This document shows positions 1-11,383 of a stretch of 64,000 nt of DNA, piece by piece (the first letter of the stretch is position 1; every line of letters starts with the position of its first letter). Position numbers and translations under genes: made by a program. The notes under the pieces were generated by a model. It saw nothing but the letters and a program-made list of their open reading frames with translations, searched no databases and was not told the origin of the DNA. Source of the DNA: Pseudisothecium myosuroides (taxonomy: Eukaryota > Streptophyta > Bryopsida > Hypnales > Lembophyllaceae); the NCBI GenBank assembly GCA_951799445.1, contig OX637287.1, positions 5,456,001-5,520,000 on the forward strand, read 5' to 3'.

Positions 1-1400
1 AAAAATTTCTTAAGATTTAAATATATATATATATGTATATTTTTTTTTTTACTCGTAAATTTTGGTTCTTGCGCCACTGTTGCTGTAGTTTCAGCTGCGC
101 GGAAATAGGGGAAAAACGAAATTTTTTGCAAAAAAAAAGTAAATTTTAGGGTACCTTGGAGGGCTGTGGAGCAGCCCTCCGGAGGCCCCAGATTTTCTCT
201 AATGATCAAAATATTTTTATTTGGTGATATAAAGAGCTAACTTCATTGGTAATTTTGTAAGTAGGAGAGGTTAAGAGTTCTTTCTTATAGTGAAGCTCAT
301 TGCTCTTCATCAATCTTCAAAGGTTATGAAATATTTGGAGCATGGTGGGAGCTCAAACAAATAAATAAAGTAACTTCACACCTCATTTAAATAGTTTAAC
401 TGACAATTTTTATCAAAAAACAACCAAATTTAAAAAATGTGGGAAATCAGATTAAGTTTCAGTTCCAAAAATGATTTGTGATTTGGAGTCTCTAATAGAA
501 AACTAGACAGGTGCAAAGTTGAGTTGTGAAAATAATTTTTGCATTATATTGATTTGAGTATAACCAGTTGAAATCTTTCATGTTTTAATTTACATATCCT
601 ACATGGATTGTTGTACCTCCTACCTCCCTACTTCTATAAAGTACTTGCTTTCTCTATACAAATCAAACATTAAGTGGCTTATAAAGATAAGGTTGAAGAG
701 CCTATGACCCCTCATATTTGCAATCTACACCAAATAATGAAATTAGATTGTTTGAACAATTAGGTTGCTTTATCCAAGAAAATTACCTTGTACACAAGAA
801 ATTTACTCTACAAGTCATCAAAGTCAATGGATAATCATTAGGGGAGATTTGAGGGCAAGGGAGGGCCGTTTCAGGCCTGTTCCCGGCCCTTGCTGGAAAC
901 TGCAGAACAGTGTTAGATTATTTTAATAATTAAAAATAATAATAAAATAATAAATAAAAATTCAAAAATTAATTAAATATCAATATCTGATGTGGCATTC
1001 TTTGAGCCACATCAGACTGCGGATATGGCAGAGTTCCCAGGGTTTCCACAGCCCAAGAACTTATAGTATTCTTTATCTCCAAAATCTCTTTTAATGTCTA
1101 TAAATATTTTCATTTGTATACATAGAAGTTCACGAGTTTCAATTATAACAATATTTAACCCCTAAAGGTCCAAGGCCTTTTTTTTTCCCAAAAAACACTT
1201 AAAATTGCTGTTTCTATAGCAAAGAGTAAAAAAAATATAGTAAACTTTGATATTGGTGTGCCTCGCAAATTCACATGATTCCAAAAGTAATGAGTTGACA
1301 TGGTGTTATTACTATGTGGCACACTACTTCATTTATTTTTAGCATAAACGGAAGTGACCAACAATGCCCAAATTACCCCCCCAAAAAATGGACCTATGAC
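1..1400. other. AT-rich non-coding DNA with one hairpin and one lone MITE-like end
   Basis: No open frame with protein-like composition was seen on either strand. A perfect 10-bp stem (CTGATGTGGC / GCCACATCAG) with a short loop lies at 987-1015. At 1,155 the sequence TTAACCCCTAAAGG matches the termini of the TTAA-flanked MITEs described below, but no matching opposite end was found nearby, so this is at most a truncated copy. Confidence 0.5.
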
Positions 1401-1419
1401 TAAGAAAATGAACTTCAAA

Positions 1420-2400
1420 ATCCCTTCACTTTGTATGTTCCCATTTAGTAACTAAGATAGAGCTATCCATTCCCGACCAGTGACCCATTACCGACCTATA
1501 GGTGCATGTATTTCTAACCATGCTTAGAATGTGTTTTTTTTCCTTTTCAAGGTTGGAACTAATAAATACATGATACATGTCCCAAGTTGTGAAGTAAAAA
1601 GCAACAGTGCTAGTATGTGAGCCCAAGAATGCGAGCTTGTAAGCATTGAGCCTACAATATAGATACCTATATTATAGATACCACACACTATAGAAGGTGT
1701 ATGTATCATAAACATCTATAATATGGGTATTTGTAACATATATATTCTATAATCATAGACAGTTTCTATAGTAAATACACCTATAATATAGGTGTGTAGT
1801 ATTCTAGGCTTATGGGCTCACATTCCTAGGCTCACATAGTAGCAACCCTCAGTCCGGAGCACTTTTTGCCTTCCAAAATTCATAGTAATTTCAGTTCAAG
1901 CAATAAAATTACCCAATGTTGCTAGGAAGCGAGCGGGGAGTGGTGAGCGGCGAGCGTAGAGTGTGAAATAGCGAGCAGTGAGCGTAGATCTTGGATGGAA
2001 AATGGAAAAATAAAATAAATTTTTTTATTTTTTGGGTGAAAATATTTGAAATTTTGGATTAAAGTCACTAAAAATTTGGATGAAAGGCTCTACAAATTGT
2101 GGATGTGGACTCAATTTTACAGTATAGCATAAGAAGATGGAGATGGTTTGGATGAAAAAAGTGGATGAAAGTAGCTGAAATATTGGTAGAAAGTAGATGG
2201 ATAATATTGGATGAAAGTAGATGGATAACTTGGATGAAAGTTGACATAATATTGGATGAAAGCAGATGAATAAATTGGATGAAAGTTGACAAAATTTTGG
2301 GTGATAGTACATAAATAAATTGGATGAATGTTGACAAAATATTGGATGAAAGTACATGAAATAATAAACGATGGTGTCTATCCAGTATGAGTTCAGGTCC
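1420..2400 (+). repeat. Copy of a dispersed repeat with GGATGAAAGT tandem tract
   Basis: The left part (about 1,440-1,610 and 1,842-1,930) matches the reverse complement of 56,430-56,810 and, more weakly, 56,860-57,110. It is followed by a GCGAGCGG-rich patch (1,929-1,993) and an irregular tract built on GGATGAAAGTNGA (2,035-2,400). The same GCGAGC patch and GGATGAAAG tract occur in reverse order and orientation at about 40,560-41,040. Open frames through the tract are translations of the repeat. The class of element is not known. A 221-bp MITE (1,616-1,836) sits inside this copy. Confidence 0.55.
1616..1836. mobile_element. 221-bp MITE with TGTGAGCC terminal inverted repeats
   Basis: The ends form an imperfect inverted repeat of about 30 bp starting TGTGAGCC. 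The 5-bp sequence TAGTA occurs immediately outside both ends (1,611-1,615 and 1,837-1,841) and looks like a target-site duplication. The interior is an AT-rich palindromic tract of TATAATATAGG-like units with no coding capacity. The flanking sequence resembles the uninterrupted repeat near 57.0 kb, consistent with insertion into an older repeat. Superfamily not assigned. Confidence 0.65.
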
Positions 2401-2945
2401 AAGTGAAAAAGGAAGGGTCCGACACCGCTATAAAAATAAAGAAACTAGAGAACAAATGTAATTGCCATTCACAAATGAATATTTTTGTAGGACTTGATCT
2501 CGAGGTCACGAAAATAGGGTGTCCTATGACCACGGTCCACTGTAGATTGTCCTATGACCGTGGGTTAGGATACAATGTCATTTTGCAAGCACCTACCAGT
2601 GAAACGATAATACACCTATTACCGTGGAAACGTTGGATACCTTTAAAGGTGGACCTGTGTGCTTCGTCAAGGGTTTAGCAAAACTGTAATATAGGATAAT
2701 GGGTCTGTTGTTCCATATGTTGGCTTCTAGATTGAGGATGTCGGCACAACGCTTGAAAGTAGAAAATTCAACACATGAATCCAGGACTTCATGTAGACAG
2801 ACATTATGAACAATACAAATACATTAAAATCACCTTCTGGAAGAACGGGAGTGAGTCCGATGAAATGTAAGTACTGGCCCTTTTAGTCTCAGTACATTTT
2901 CATTCATGTATTCTGAAAACATAAGCAGGGTCCTCAACCCAAACC

Positions 2946-3293
2946 CTAAAAGTAATTCGATCCTAACTGATTTAGTATCCCACTGAGAAGTACTTGCTTC
3001 AATTCATTGAAACTGAAACTGGCTGCATGAATGAAGGCTTGTGATGTAGATTCTAGATTGCAGATGACAGTGAAAATAAAATAAAGATGCTTACAGTTTG
3101 CCCAAGTTCCTCGCTTGCCCAAGCACTTCAACTTCATCTCCTTGAAGTTAGGACATGTGCAATCCGGAAACGAGGATATAGTAAGCATGTACTTTTCATG
3201 GCGAGGCTCTACACCGGAGATGAGGGACACTATGCAACCAAATCCAGGGTGGAGAACCATAGTCATCCTTTCTATGCGTGCATTCAATGTCAA
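2946..3293 (-). pseudogene. SWIM-type zinc finger block, C-terminal part of the MULE-like gene
   Basis: The translation contains YMLTISSFPDCTCPNFKEMK followed by KCLGKRGTWANCKHLYFIF. This gives C-x-C ... C-x-H, the SWIM zinc-finger signature that follows the catalytic domain in many MULE transposases. The block ends at a TAG at 2,946. The region 2,403-2,945 downstream holds nothing that looks coding. Confidence 0.65.
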
Positions 3294-3362
3294 GGCCGAT
3301 GCACAATTGTTTTAGTGCTTCACAATTGGGGCCTTTGGGTTGCGGCGGACGACCTTACCTAC

Positions 3363-3878
3363 TCAAGTTGTGGGGTGTTCATCTAGTGAAGACGACACAT
3401 GGTAGGCACGCACGATTTCTGCGCCAGCTTCCCCACCAAACAGTCTTCGGGGTGAAATGACTTGACGTTGCGGAAGTTGAAATCCTGCCGCTTCGAAGGC
3501 CAAAATCTTGGCCATAGATAGTTTGGTGCCCATTTTCACGGGCCAAATGTCCGGAACAGATGGTACTGATAACACCCACTTCCACCGTGTACCTTTCACA
3601 CATCATTCAATGTCGTCGTTGCAAAAGTAAAATTGCATCCGGTCATGACGATTTTTTCTATAATTCACCATTATACCTGTGTACGTTGGCGCTGCAGTAG
3701 CAATGTTGTTCTGAACTATTTGCGCTGTGCACTTCTTCTTGGTGATTGCTTGTAATGCAAAGCATGCCTTTGCTGATGTTTTAGGTAAACGTGACATATG
3801 CCACTCTCCCTTGTCGCACATAGTCTCTTGAATTGCTGACACATGAGTCGATTTCGGAATACTGATTTTGCCTGCAAT
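3363..3878 (-). pseudogene. Downstream coding block of the MULE-like gene
   Basis: The frame continues from 3,878 through SAIQETMCDKGEWH and NRHDRMQFYFCNDDIE. It meets a TGA near 3,603 and stays open beyond it (VKMGTKLSMAKILAFEAAGF) to about 3,363. The single TGA can be explained by CGA to TGA. The link to the SWIM block 70 bp further on is unclear; no clean splice pair was identified between them. Confidence 0.55.
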
Positions 3879-3886
3879 GTCCTCAT

Positions 3887-4451
3887 CTCGGGGGGGGCAC
3901 CTAGTATTTTACTACAAACCACGTGCGAACAAGTGGTTTCTAATGAACTATAATTTCAACTTAAAATTTTGAGGGTTGCTTAATAATGACTATAGGTTTC
4001 TATTGCCAAAATTTCAAACTAAAATAATTGTTGAAATAATTTGTACAAGAGGTTGAAAATGGCCTAAAACGGCATGTTTTTCAACTCAAATATTTATAGA
4101 GATCACATTTAGATGACCATTGCATCAATACTCAACTCAAAATGAACTTTCAATAGAGAGCTATTTTTAGGAATTTTTTGTTCATTTTTTAGACAATTTT
4201 TTAGGATATAATATAGGGGTGTAAAAGTTATTTTTCAGTTGTACAGTGTATCTAATTACTTCAAAAATTTGTAACTAATTATCATTAACAAATAAAAATA
4301 TCAATAATTCAAAACATAAACTTTTGAAGTAGGAAAATCTAGTCATATTTTTTTTTATTTCATTTTATTTAAATTTTAGGATATAATATAGGGGGTCCAA
4401 AGTTTTGTTCGCACGTGTTTTCTAATGGACACTCTAAGTGACCCCCCCGAG
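3887..4451. mobile_element. 565-bp hAT-like MITE inside the MULE-like coding sequence
   Basis: Both ends are the inverted sequence CTCGGGGGGG, followed by related inner sequences that include CACGTGCGAACAA at each side. The 8-bp sequence GTCCTCAT is repeated exactly outside the element (3,879-3,886 and 4,452-4,459). An 8-bp duplication is typical of hAT-superfamily insertions. The interior is AT-rich, without coding capacity, and carries two direct copies of TTTAGGATATAATATAGGGG. Removing the element plus one target copy restores the MULE frame, which proves insertion after the MULE sequence existed. Confidence 0.8.
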
Positions 4452-4459
4452 GTCCTCAT

Positions 4460-4994
4460 ATGATGTCGAAACAAGAGGGTCCACATTCACACTTGGGTAG
4501 ACGTCCTCAAAAATTGTGTTCAAATTCGATGCACTTGTTGTGGCCCTCCACGATCTTGTTTCGATGCGTGGGTGGGAGAAATTCACTTTGTCCGGTCTGT
4601 GGGAGTCATATTCGCACCCTAACGGCATGTCCGCCTTCCTCTTCTGAGATCCGAACACTTCTTCACCTTCAAGGTGAGGCACTCTATTGAAGAATTCTTC
4701 CACACCGGGAAGGTTTGAAATAGCCTCCAACAGCGGTTTAGGATTTCCCGTTCTTTTTGCTGAACGCTGGGCTACGCGGAGCATAAGCTCTTCCTTCCCC
4801 AATCCCGTACCAGCTTGATTTCCCTTCAGGTATTGGTAATATTGCACCATTTGCATGAACGCTCTGACGAAATCGTCTACGGTGGCAATATATAGATCAT
4901 TACCCCGATTTCCAGATTGTTGAAGCCACTTGTTATGTACTGTCTCAGTAAGGTTGCATGATGGCATTTCGGCTAGCTTTGACTCGCTAAGATT
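4460..4994 (-). pseudogene. Middle coding block of the MULE-like gene
   Basis: After the acceptor at 4,995 the frame reads NLSESKLAEMPSCNLTETVHN, then a YYQYLKGNQAGTGLGKEELM region, and stays open until the 565-bp MITE. The protein is rich in Ser/Asn and helix-forming residues with no recognised domain name. Its last codons (STSYED) join directly to IAGKISIPKSTHV at 3,878 once the MITE and one 8-bp target copy are removed, so the downstream block belongs to the same exon. Confidence 0.6.
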
Positions 4995-5541
4995 CTGAAA
5001 GGGAAACATCCATACACCACTATTAATTTCTATTGTCCCCAAACCTACCCTGAAGTAATTCATATACCATCAAAAAGCTATAGTGGTGTCAAATGAGTTC
5101 AACGCAATTTGAAAATAATTAGTAAATGTTCCATGACCTTGGTAACTTCAAGACGGTCTCGGTACCAAGACTATCCCTGCGGTACCAAGATCATAGAACA
5201 CTCTTATATTGTCTGCTACTCGATACCACAATCGTTCTTCTAAGGAATGAGAAAAATATAAGACGGTTTTAGGGCTAAGACCCGTCTAGGTACTGAGATG
5301 GGTCCTCATGTCCTGAACGTCATGCATCACTATAAGGTGTCTTGCTAATAGAGCCCAATCGCACTTGCTGGCATCCAAAGGAATCTAGTCGGATTACTTG
5401 CCAACAATTGGGTGGAGTCGTGGAGAGCATTTTGAATTCAAGTAATTGAACTACTACAACAATAAAGTTGCACGATCAAACATTATTATACAAAACTGAC
5501 AGATAATTTACAAATGGCATGTTGCAGGAGAAAGGACTTAC
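4995..5541 (-). other. Intron of the MULE-like gene, with GTCTCGG-type palindromes
   Basis: GTAAGT at the donor and CCCTTTCAG at the acceptor give a phase-0 intron of about 547 bp on the minus strand. It contains two imperfect copies (near 5,155 and 5,275) of the GTCTCGG-N2-CCGAGAC type palindrome that is abundant at 15-17.6 and 22.8-27 kb. Confidence 0.55.
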
Positions 5542-7079
5542 AAGTTGTATGAATCCGCCCCATTGACGATACCAAAAATGTCAGAAAGAAAGCTACAATT
5601 CCAGTCGATGCAATCCTGACTTAGTGGTGGCCCTTGATGATGACCACCATGATTTTATGGCAAGGTAACGAGTCTCTGACTCCTCTGAAGTCTCGGCGTT
5701 CTTGTACTGCTTACAGAGTAGACAATGTTGATCTTGTAAGTCCGCACGAATATCTGCTTTTGTATGTTTTTCCATAGATTGTGTCCAATGAAAGAGGCAT
5801 GTCCTTTCACGGTGTTCCATTGGTATGTTAGTCTCCCCAAATCCATAGATTGTCCGTATACATGACACGCCATGGTTGTCCATCCGGACACGCGTTTTAC
5901 ATGATCAAACATTAGCCATGCGTCTTGAAGATCCCCTCCACTTTGCATTCGCTTCACCAGGTCAACTCCACTTCCAGGTTCTACTTCTGATATTTTAAAA
6001 ACAAAAACTTTGTCCACATCCGTCCCCTGACCTGGAAATTTATTCTCTTGAACAAATGCCCACGTGCTTGACCCCCTCAACTTGGTAATGCTGTCAATCA
6101 CTCCAAACCTCCTCAAATATTTGAAAGACGTTACCTCATTCTGAATACTTAGAGAGCTGAAGTATTTGCATTTGTCTAGCACTGGGACCAGTTCATTGAA
6201 GTCAAGATTCTTGGGTTGCACTCCGTCCGGACGTAGAATGAGCTTGTCCAGGAGTTCCTTTGTAGCCTCTATGACAATGGAAGAGTTGGTGCCACTCGGT
6301 GTTCTCTCCATCTGTTCACCAATTAGAATACGAGTTCTCTCCTTCATGTCTCGGAGTTCTCCATCCTTCACTGGGTGATTGTGAGTCCCGAGATGAACGA
6401 AAGCACGAGTAAGCGCTTCATTCCTAGTGACATAATAGACTTTCACAGTACACCTAGCAATACACGAGGGAGGTTTTTTGCAAATTTTACATACAAGAGA
6501 TGACCCTGGAGGATGGATAGCGCCGACAGCGAGTGGAGTAGGTGACAGCCCTTCCCATTCCATTTCATTCAAGGCCTCGGTTCGGTGAACGCGACTAAGA
6601 AACTCACACAAGGGATTCATGCAATGAAGATGACCTAGACAGAAAGATGTGCGGAATAACAACCCCATGGGGTTCGATATGTTTGTAGTCACCATCTTGA
6701 ACCAGACGTGACCATCACACCGTCTATCCATTCCAACCATGTTCTTGGCCTCAGATTGAGTAGGATAGGACTGTAGTGCAGGCAACTCGAATATCACATT
6801 TCCATTGAATTTTGGAGGCAATCCCTGTACACAATCTATGGAAATATTGTTGTAATCAAGTTTGGACAACACATTCCTACATCCTTTCAACTTACAAAGT
6901 TCTTTCAAGCAGTCTATGAGAGATACGCCGGAGAGACCAAATGTAGAAGTACTGCTTTGGATTTTCAAAGTCATATTTGTAGGGGTTGGATCAATTGCTT
7001 GCAAAGGAGTGTCTACATTCCTATCGTCCTGAGGGGGATCAACATCAGAGTCATTGCTCAAAGTAGTGACATGATCCGG
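5542..7079 (-). pseudogene. Zinc-finger and transposase core of the MULE-like gene
   Basis: This block continues in frame from the N-terminal block across the LTR-like insertion. It carries CKICKKPPSC, then a spaced HLGTHNHPV, giving the C..C / H.H pattern of GCM1/WRKY/FLYWCH-type fingers, and later LMFDHVKRVSGWTTMACHVY, probably holding the first catalytic Asp of a MULE DDE domain. The frame then switches near 5,845-5,862. The continuation (ERTCLFHWTQSMEKHT and onward) lies in another frame to a TAG at 5,593-5,595, past a TGA at 5,581-5,583, and ends at a good splice donor (GTAAGT at 5,541). The stretch expected between the Asp region and the FHW region seems too short, so an internal deletion accompanies the frameshift. 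Confidence 0.65.
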
Positions 7080-8349
7080 GGAGGTGTGAGCTCCAAATTC
7101 GTCACTTGGGACTCATAGTCTTCTTTTTTTCCTAAATTGTGCAATTTAAGTCGTAATTATATACAAAAAGCCCTAAAAAAAGTGTAAAACGAGAATGGGC
7201 ATGTTACATACCAATGTGCCCTTTGGTCTTAAATAGCCTTTTCTCCTTAGAATAGCCCTAAAATCCACTTGTAAATAGGTTAGAACCACAGAAGTAGTGG
7301 GAACTAGAAGGTTTGAGGGTTCTTACCCAAAACAGCTTAAAATCACTGTGCATGTGACCCGGCTTGGCTAAAATTGGTCTGAAGGAAGTCTAGGGAGATT
7401 TTTAGATAGATTCCCCAAGAGAGGTTTCAGTTTTCCCATCCCATCGATGAATAGTAGAAACCCCAATTGTTAGCTTGCAGGTGTCACTTTCGCAAGACAG
7501 GCCAGTGGAGGAATCTACGGTCACCGGATTGTGATCTTGGGTCGGACCCGTACCGGGAAGTCAAAAGTGAAATCCATTCGCCAAAATTCCCCTGTATGCG
7601 GAAGATTCCCTGACTGCCGGTAAACCAACAGAGGTATCTTTTTGCCCTCCGTATCAAGACATGCAAGATCAAGATGTGAACTTGAAAATCTCTTGGGAAA
7701 CTCCATGAGAGGTTCCCCAAGAAGTTTCGGAATTTTCTGGATTGAAGAAATACCCCTTCCGAACGGTCAACCGCCTAAAAACACGATGGGAAATTCACGG
7801 TAATTACCCAGGTGGCGGTAAAATCTCACTAAGAATTAAGTTAGCTTCTTTTATGCTAATAACGTGCCCCGACAAGTTTCATGGTGTTTCAATAGCAGGA
7901 GACGGCCGAATCACCGACATTCCTTCGAATTATCCACGTGGCGGGATTTACGTGGAGTTGACCGGCGTCCAAAGAGCACACAAAGTCGGAACGAAGTCAA
8001 TGAAGGGTCTTTTCTTACTCCCTAAGACCTCTTAGACCACCCTGGCTAGTCACCTTTGTCAGAAAAGGTAACCTCCAAAAAATAGATTTTTACCTCTTTT
8101 ATTGACTCCAGTTGGCATTAGTTTACAGTGGGATTTTGGGATTGGAATAGGGGGTAGAAGTACTCAAGGACTAAAAATGGCCTTCTGAAGCCAATGGCGT
8201 AATCGGTTTTTAATTTGGAGTTGATCTCCAATAGTTAGAGTGTTGGACCAGCGTAAAACCCAAACTAAGTGAAAATCCTAAAGATAAGGATGAAAATCCA
8301 AGTTGATAGGGTTACCTAGGTTAAACGAGAGGAGGCGAGGGCCTTGGAA

Positions 8350-8366
8350 AACCTATAAAAGGGCCC
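8350..8366 (+). promoter_or_regulatory. TATA box of LTR copy A
   Basis: ACCTATAAAAGGGCCC is conserved in copies A and C, and slightly changed in B, at 1.27-1.29 kb from the TG end. This is the pattern of an LTR U3/R promoter. Transcription would start roughly 30 bp to the right. Confidence 0.6.
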
Positions 8367-8484
8367 TCATTTTTCTCTCAATTCACCCCCATTCATGTTT
8401 TGGGTCCGTGGGTCCAACTTATGTTGGATTTTTTGGCGATTTTAGCCAAAGGCACTTCCACGGTGTTTTGAGCACGTGGTGCTC

Positions 8485-8530
<46 letters not shown>

Positions 8531-8531
8531 C
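8485..8531 (+). repeat. GTT trinucleotide microsatellite
   Basis: About 15 uninterrupted TTG/GTT units lie ~120 bp downstream of the TATA box of copy A. Copies B and C lack an expansion at the corresponding site, so it arose in this copy. The polyvaline stretch in one frame is an artefact of this repeat. Confidence 0.85.
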
Positions 8532-8964
8532 TATTTTCAACTTTTGAAGGTCTTGGGGGTCCTTCTTCCTTTGTGTTTATGAGCTTTGAGTGGTCTTGGG
8601 TATTATTTGGCTTATTTTTGAGTTACTTTGGTCATTAACTTGTAAGTTGAAGTTCTTTGCTTGAAAACACTAACTTGCTTGGGAGTTCTTTGAGTTTTGT
8701 CCTAATCCTAAAGCTCCCCCCTTCGTGCCTTGGCTCTGCCGCCCACTGGGCGGTCTTTAGTGTTTAAGGATTGCGTTTTCCAAACCGTGTGTTCATATTA
8801 ACCTCCGAGTGCTTCTCCCTTAGTCGGGGACCTCTTTTTGCTTTCTCTAAGAGCCCTTGGTGTGTGGTCCTCCCCCCCGTACGGTGGAGTTGTGGGCCCC
8901 TCTAGGGTCGTTATGTTCTAACGGTCTGGGTCCTTCTTTGAAGTTGGTTGTTGACACGTGGCTT

Positions 8965-9115
8965 CCCCCTTAGACGGCGAAGCTTTGATTCCATTGATAC
9001 CTAAGTCTTAGAGGAAGTGTTAAAAACCGGTTAGACGGCGAAGCTTCGAACTACCTCGTGTTCTCAAAGTCTTAAAGTTGGTGTTAAAACCAACTCGATG
9101 GCGAAGCTTTGATCC
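8965..9115 (+). repeat. GACGGCGAAGCTTTG repeats in LTR copy A
   Basis: Three copies of a block holding GACGGCGAAGCTT(T/C)GA and GTGTTAAAACC occur within 150 bp. Inverse copies (CAAAGCTTCGCCGTC) recur in the matching parts of LTR copies B and C, so the motif is a conserved structural part of the LTR. Confidence 0.6.
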
Positions 9116-9519
9116 CCCCCCCCGGAAGTTACGTACAAGGTTTAGTTTCCAAAACCTCTTGGAACTAATTCAAGGTTTAGTCTCCAAAATCCCCCTACGG
9201 GCTTAATTCGAGTTACTTTTTAATCCAGTTTAACTTTGCTTTGTGGGGAGCCCGGCTAGTACGCCTGGGCCCTCCCTAAAACTCTAGCCAGCCAAGCCCC
9301 AGCTAGCCGGCCGGGCCACCGCAATCCAAGGTACCGCAACAACCGGACCACCGCAGTGCCGGGCTCCACAGCAGCCAGGCCGTAGGCCAAATTTTTTTGG
9401 TCTTTTTCTCTTTCTTTTTTTTGACCTTTTTTTGGTAGTTTAGGTTCTAGAGAAGAAAAGAAAAAGGAATGATAAAAAAGGGGGGGGATAAAGCTAGAAT
9501 CTAAATAGTAGAAGAAGAA

Positions 9520-9625
9520 ATTAGCATAGTAGAAGTAGAAATTAGCAAAGTAGAAGTGAAAATTAGCATAGTAGAAGTAGAAATTAGCAAAGTAGAAGTG
9601 GAAATTAGCATAGTAGAAGTAGGAA
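9520..9625 (+). repeat. 21-bp tandem repeat in LTR copy A
   Basis: ATTAGCAAAGTAGAAGTRGAA-like units start at 9,520, 9,541, 9,562, 9,583 and 9,604. The Ile-Ser-Thr-Ser-Thr frame on the opposite strand is a translation of this repeat and not a gene. Confidence 0.85.
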
Positions 9626-10524
9626 AGTAAAATAATAGAGGAAGGGATTTAGCAAAAGGACGTGTAAGACAAGATGTTGTAGGGTTGGAAAAGGAACTCG
9701 TGTTGAAGCACCAAGTAACCTGCAAACTCACACAATCACTCCACGCACAACTCACCCAAACTCTCCACACACTATAACCAAAAACCTTGAGCATTACGAA
9801 CAAGGAGGAAGATGAAATAGGAGAGAAGCATGTTAGTGGATGGATTAGGGGAAATTTCAACTAACAAATTTGGACCATTGAGAGAGCAAGTGTAAGAATA
9901 AAAAAGAGTGTGCCCTTGGGATGTAAGAGAAAGGTCAATGCGTAAGCACTTGGGTAGGTCAAGGCGTAAGAGGTGAAGTCAACGCGTAAGAACTTTGGAA
10001 GGCAAAGTCGGTTGGTGTAAGAAGGGGTGGAAAGAAGGAGAAGAAAGAAATCCCACCACATCTACCACTTCGTTCTGAAATCTTCTCCGATTCAAGAATC
10101 ACTCAAAGAGCCAAGAATCCAAGAGGAAGGGACATGGCCGAGGGGGAGAACCTTGACCGTTTGATCCAAGACCTCCAATATGAGGTGAGCCCCTAAAAAC
10201 CCCACTCTTATTTGTTAAAATTCGTCTTATTTTAGGTAATTAGAAGAAGGCCGAAAGCTAGAGTAGCATAGACCATAGGTCACGTCAGATTTAGGTTAGG
10301 AGGAAGGAAGTAAGGATCTAGGGGTTTCCAAAAACCTAAAACAAGTCCAAATCCGAGCTAAAACGAAGGAGTTATGAGCGGATGAAGTTAGGGAGTCATG
10401 TTGGATGAAACCTAACAAATTTCATCCAAGAGGAACAAGAAAGCTAACATAAAAAGAGGGATTAATTTAGGAACCGAAAGTTAAATTAGAATTTAGTTTT
10501 GAAATTAAGGCTAGCCATAATTAG

Positions 10525-11025
10525 CGGATGAAGTTTGAAAGACCGATTAGCGGTCAAACTTCATCTATGGATAACTTTTGATAGGAAACCCCAAATCTAA
10601 TGTGGTTAGTCAAAGTAGAAAGCTAAAATCAAGATCTCCTCGGAACAAGTCTTAAGTTTCTAAGATTAGTACATTAGTAACCACACTTAAAATCCTAAAG
10701 TAAGATTAGAAGGCGGATTAGGGACTTTTAAGATTAAGTTTAGGTTAAGTATAGATTTAGAACATCTTAGAACAAGTTTAAGGTAACCCAAAACTAAACC
10801 CAGCTTAAGGAAATACCTAAACCCCAAGCAGTTAAGAAGGGATGAAGTCCGGAATAAGTAATGGATGAACCCTAGAAGATTTCATCCATTTGAGTCAAGA
10901 CTTGGTAATTAGGTTAACCTTAGGGGGTCAGGCTCATAGCCCAAATCCCAAGTCAAATCAAAATCCGGAGTCCATAGAAAAGCATGGATGAAGTTTGAAG
11001 AACCGAGTAGCAGTCAAACTTCATC
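10525..11025 (+). repeat. Hairpin-forming inverted repeats in LTR copy A
   Basis: GGATGAAGTTTGA is followed within ~20 bp by its inverse TCAAACTTCATC at about 10,527-10,565 and again at 10,984-11,023. The short loops contain CGATTAGCGG or CGAGTAGCAG. The same hairpins occur in copy C at about 35,158-35,200 and 35,620-35,660, so they are conserved in the R-U5 part of the element. Confidence 0.6.
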
Positions 11026-11383
11026 CATCCATAACTTTCTCTAGGAGAGTCCAATTCAGACAAGCTTTATACTTTTAGGAATGACATGAGGTGCTCTTTC
11101 AATTAGGATAGATAAGTTTAGACTAAGACTAACTCTTCTCCCAAATCACCAAGCCCTTTTAGGCTTTGATTCAGACTTAGCAGTTATAGCAATTCTAATT
11201 AGGGTTTTGTTTTGTTTTCTTCATTATCTGAATTAGCGAGTTTTAGGAGCATAGAAAAAATCAATTTCTTGGAAGGTACAATGGATTGGCGCTAGACACC
11301 CATAGATCGAGTCAGAATGGTTATTTATCGAGAGTCTGGTTGTGCTCGCTTCTTTATCAAGGGTGGGTAAACAAGCACTCACA

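Larger units (their letters stand above)
7085..11383 (+). mobile_element. 4.3-kb solo-LTR-like element, copy A
   Basis: The element starts TGTGAGCTCC and ends CACTCACA (TG...CA), flanked on both sides by GGAGG (7,080-7,084 and 11,384-11,388), the 5-bp duplication expected of LTR retrotransposons. Copies B (17,819-22,789) and C (34,801-39,179) are homologous in inverse orientation and have their own 5-bp duplications. A TATA box with CCTATAAAAGGGCCC lies ~1.27 kb from the start in A and at the matching place in B and C, fitting a U3 promoter. No gag or pol was seen. A very long solo LTR is the simplest reading; a complete non-coding LARD-like unit is the alternative. A TGGCGCTAGACACC motif about 100 bp from the end looks like a primer-binding site but is inside the duplicated boundary. 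Confidence 0.8.

Noticed and set aside
2025..2402. Phe/Ile/Ser-rich minus-strand frame that looks membrane-like
   Set aside because: The hydrophobic pattern comes from the GGATGAAAGT tract read in reverse.
8303..8638. 111-codon frame with a polyvaline run
   Set aside because: It is a translation of the GTT microsatellite in LTR copy A and has no family resemblance.
9501..9860. Ser/Thr/Ile-rich minus-strand frame
   Set aside because: It follows the 21-bp tandem repeat and has no start context or conserved domain.
11281..11383. TGGCGCTAGACACC as primer-binding site, so that the LTR would end at 11,280
   Set aside because: The 5-bp target duplications in all three copies place the true end at the CTCACA ~100 bp further on. 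If it is a real binding site, the element is not a solo LTR; left as an open alternative.
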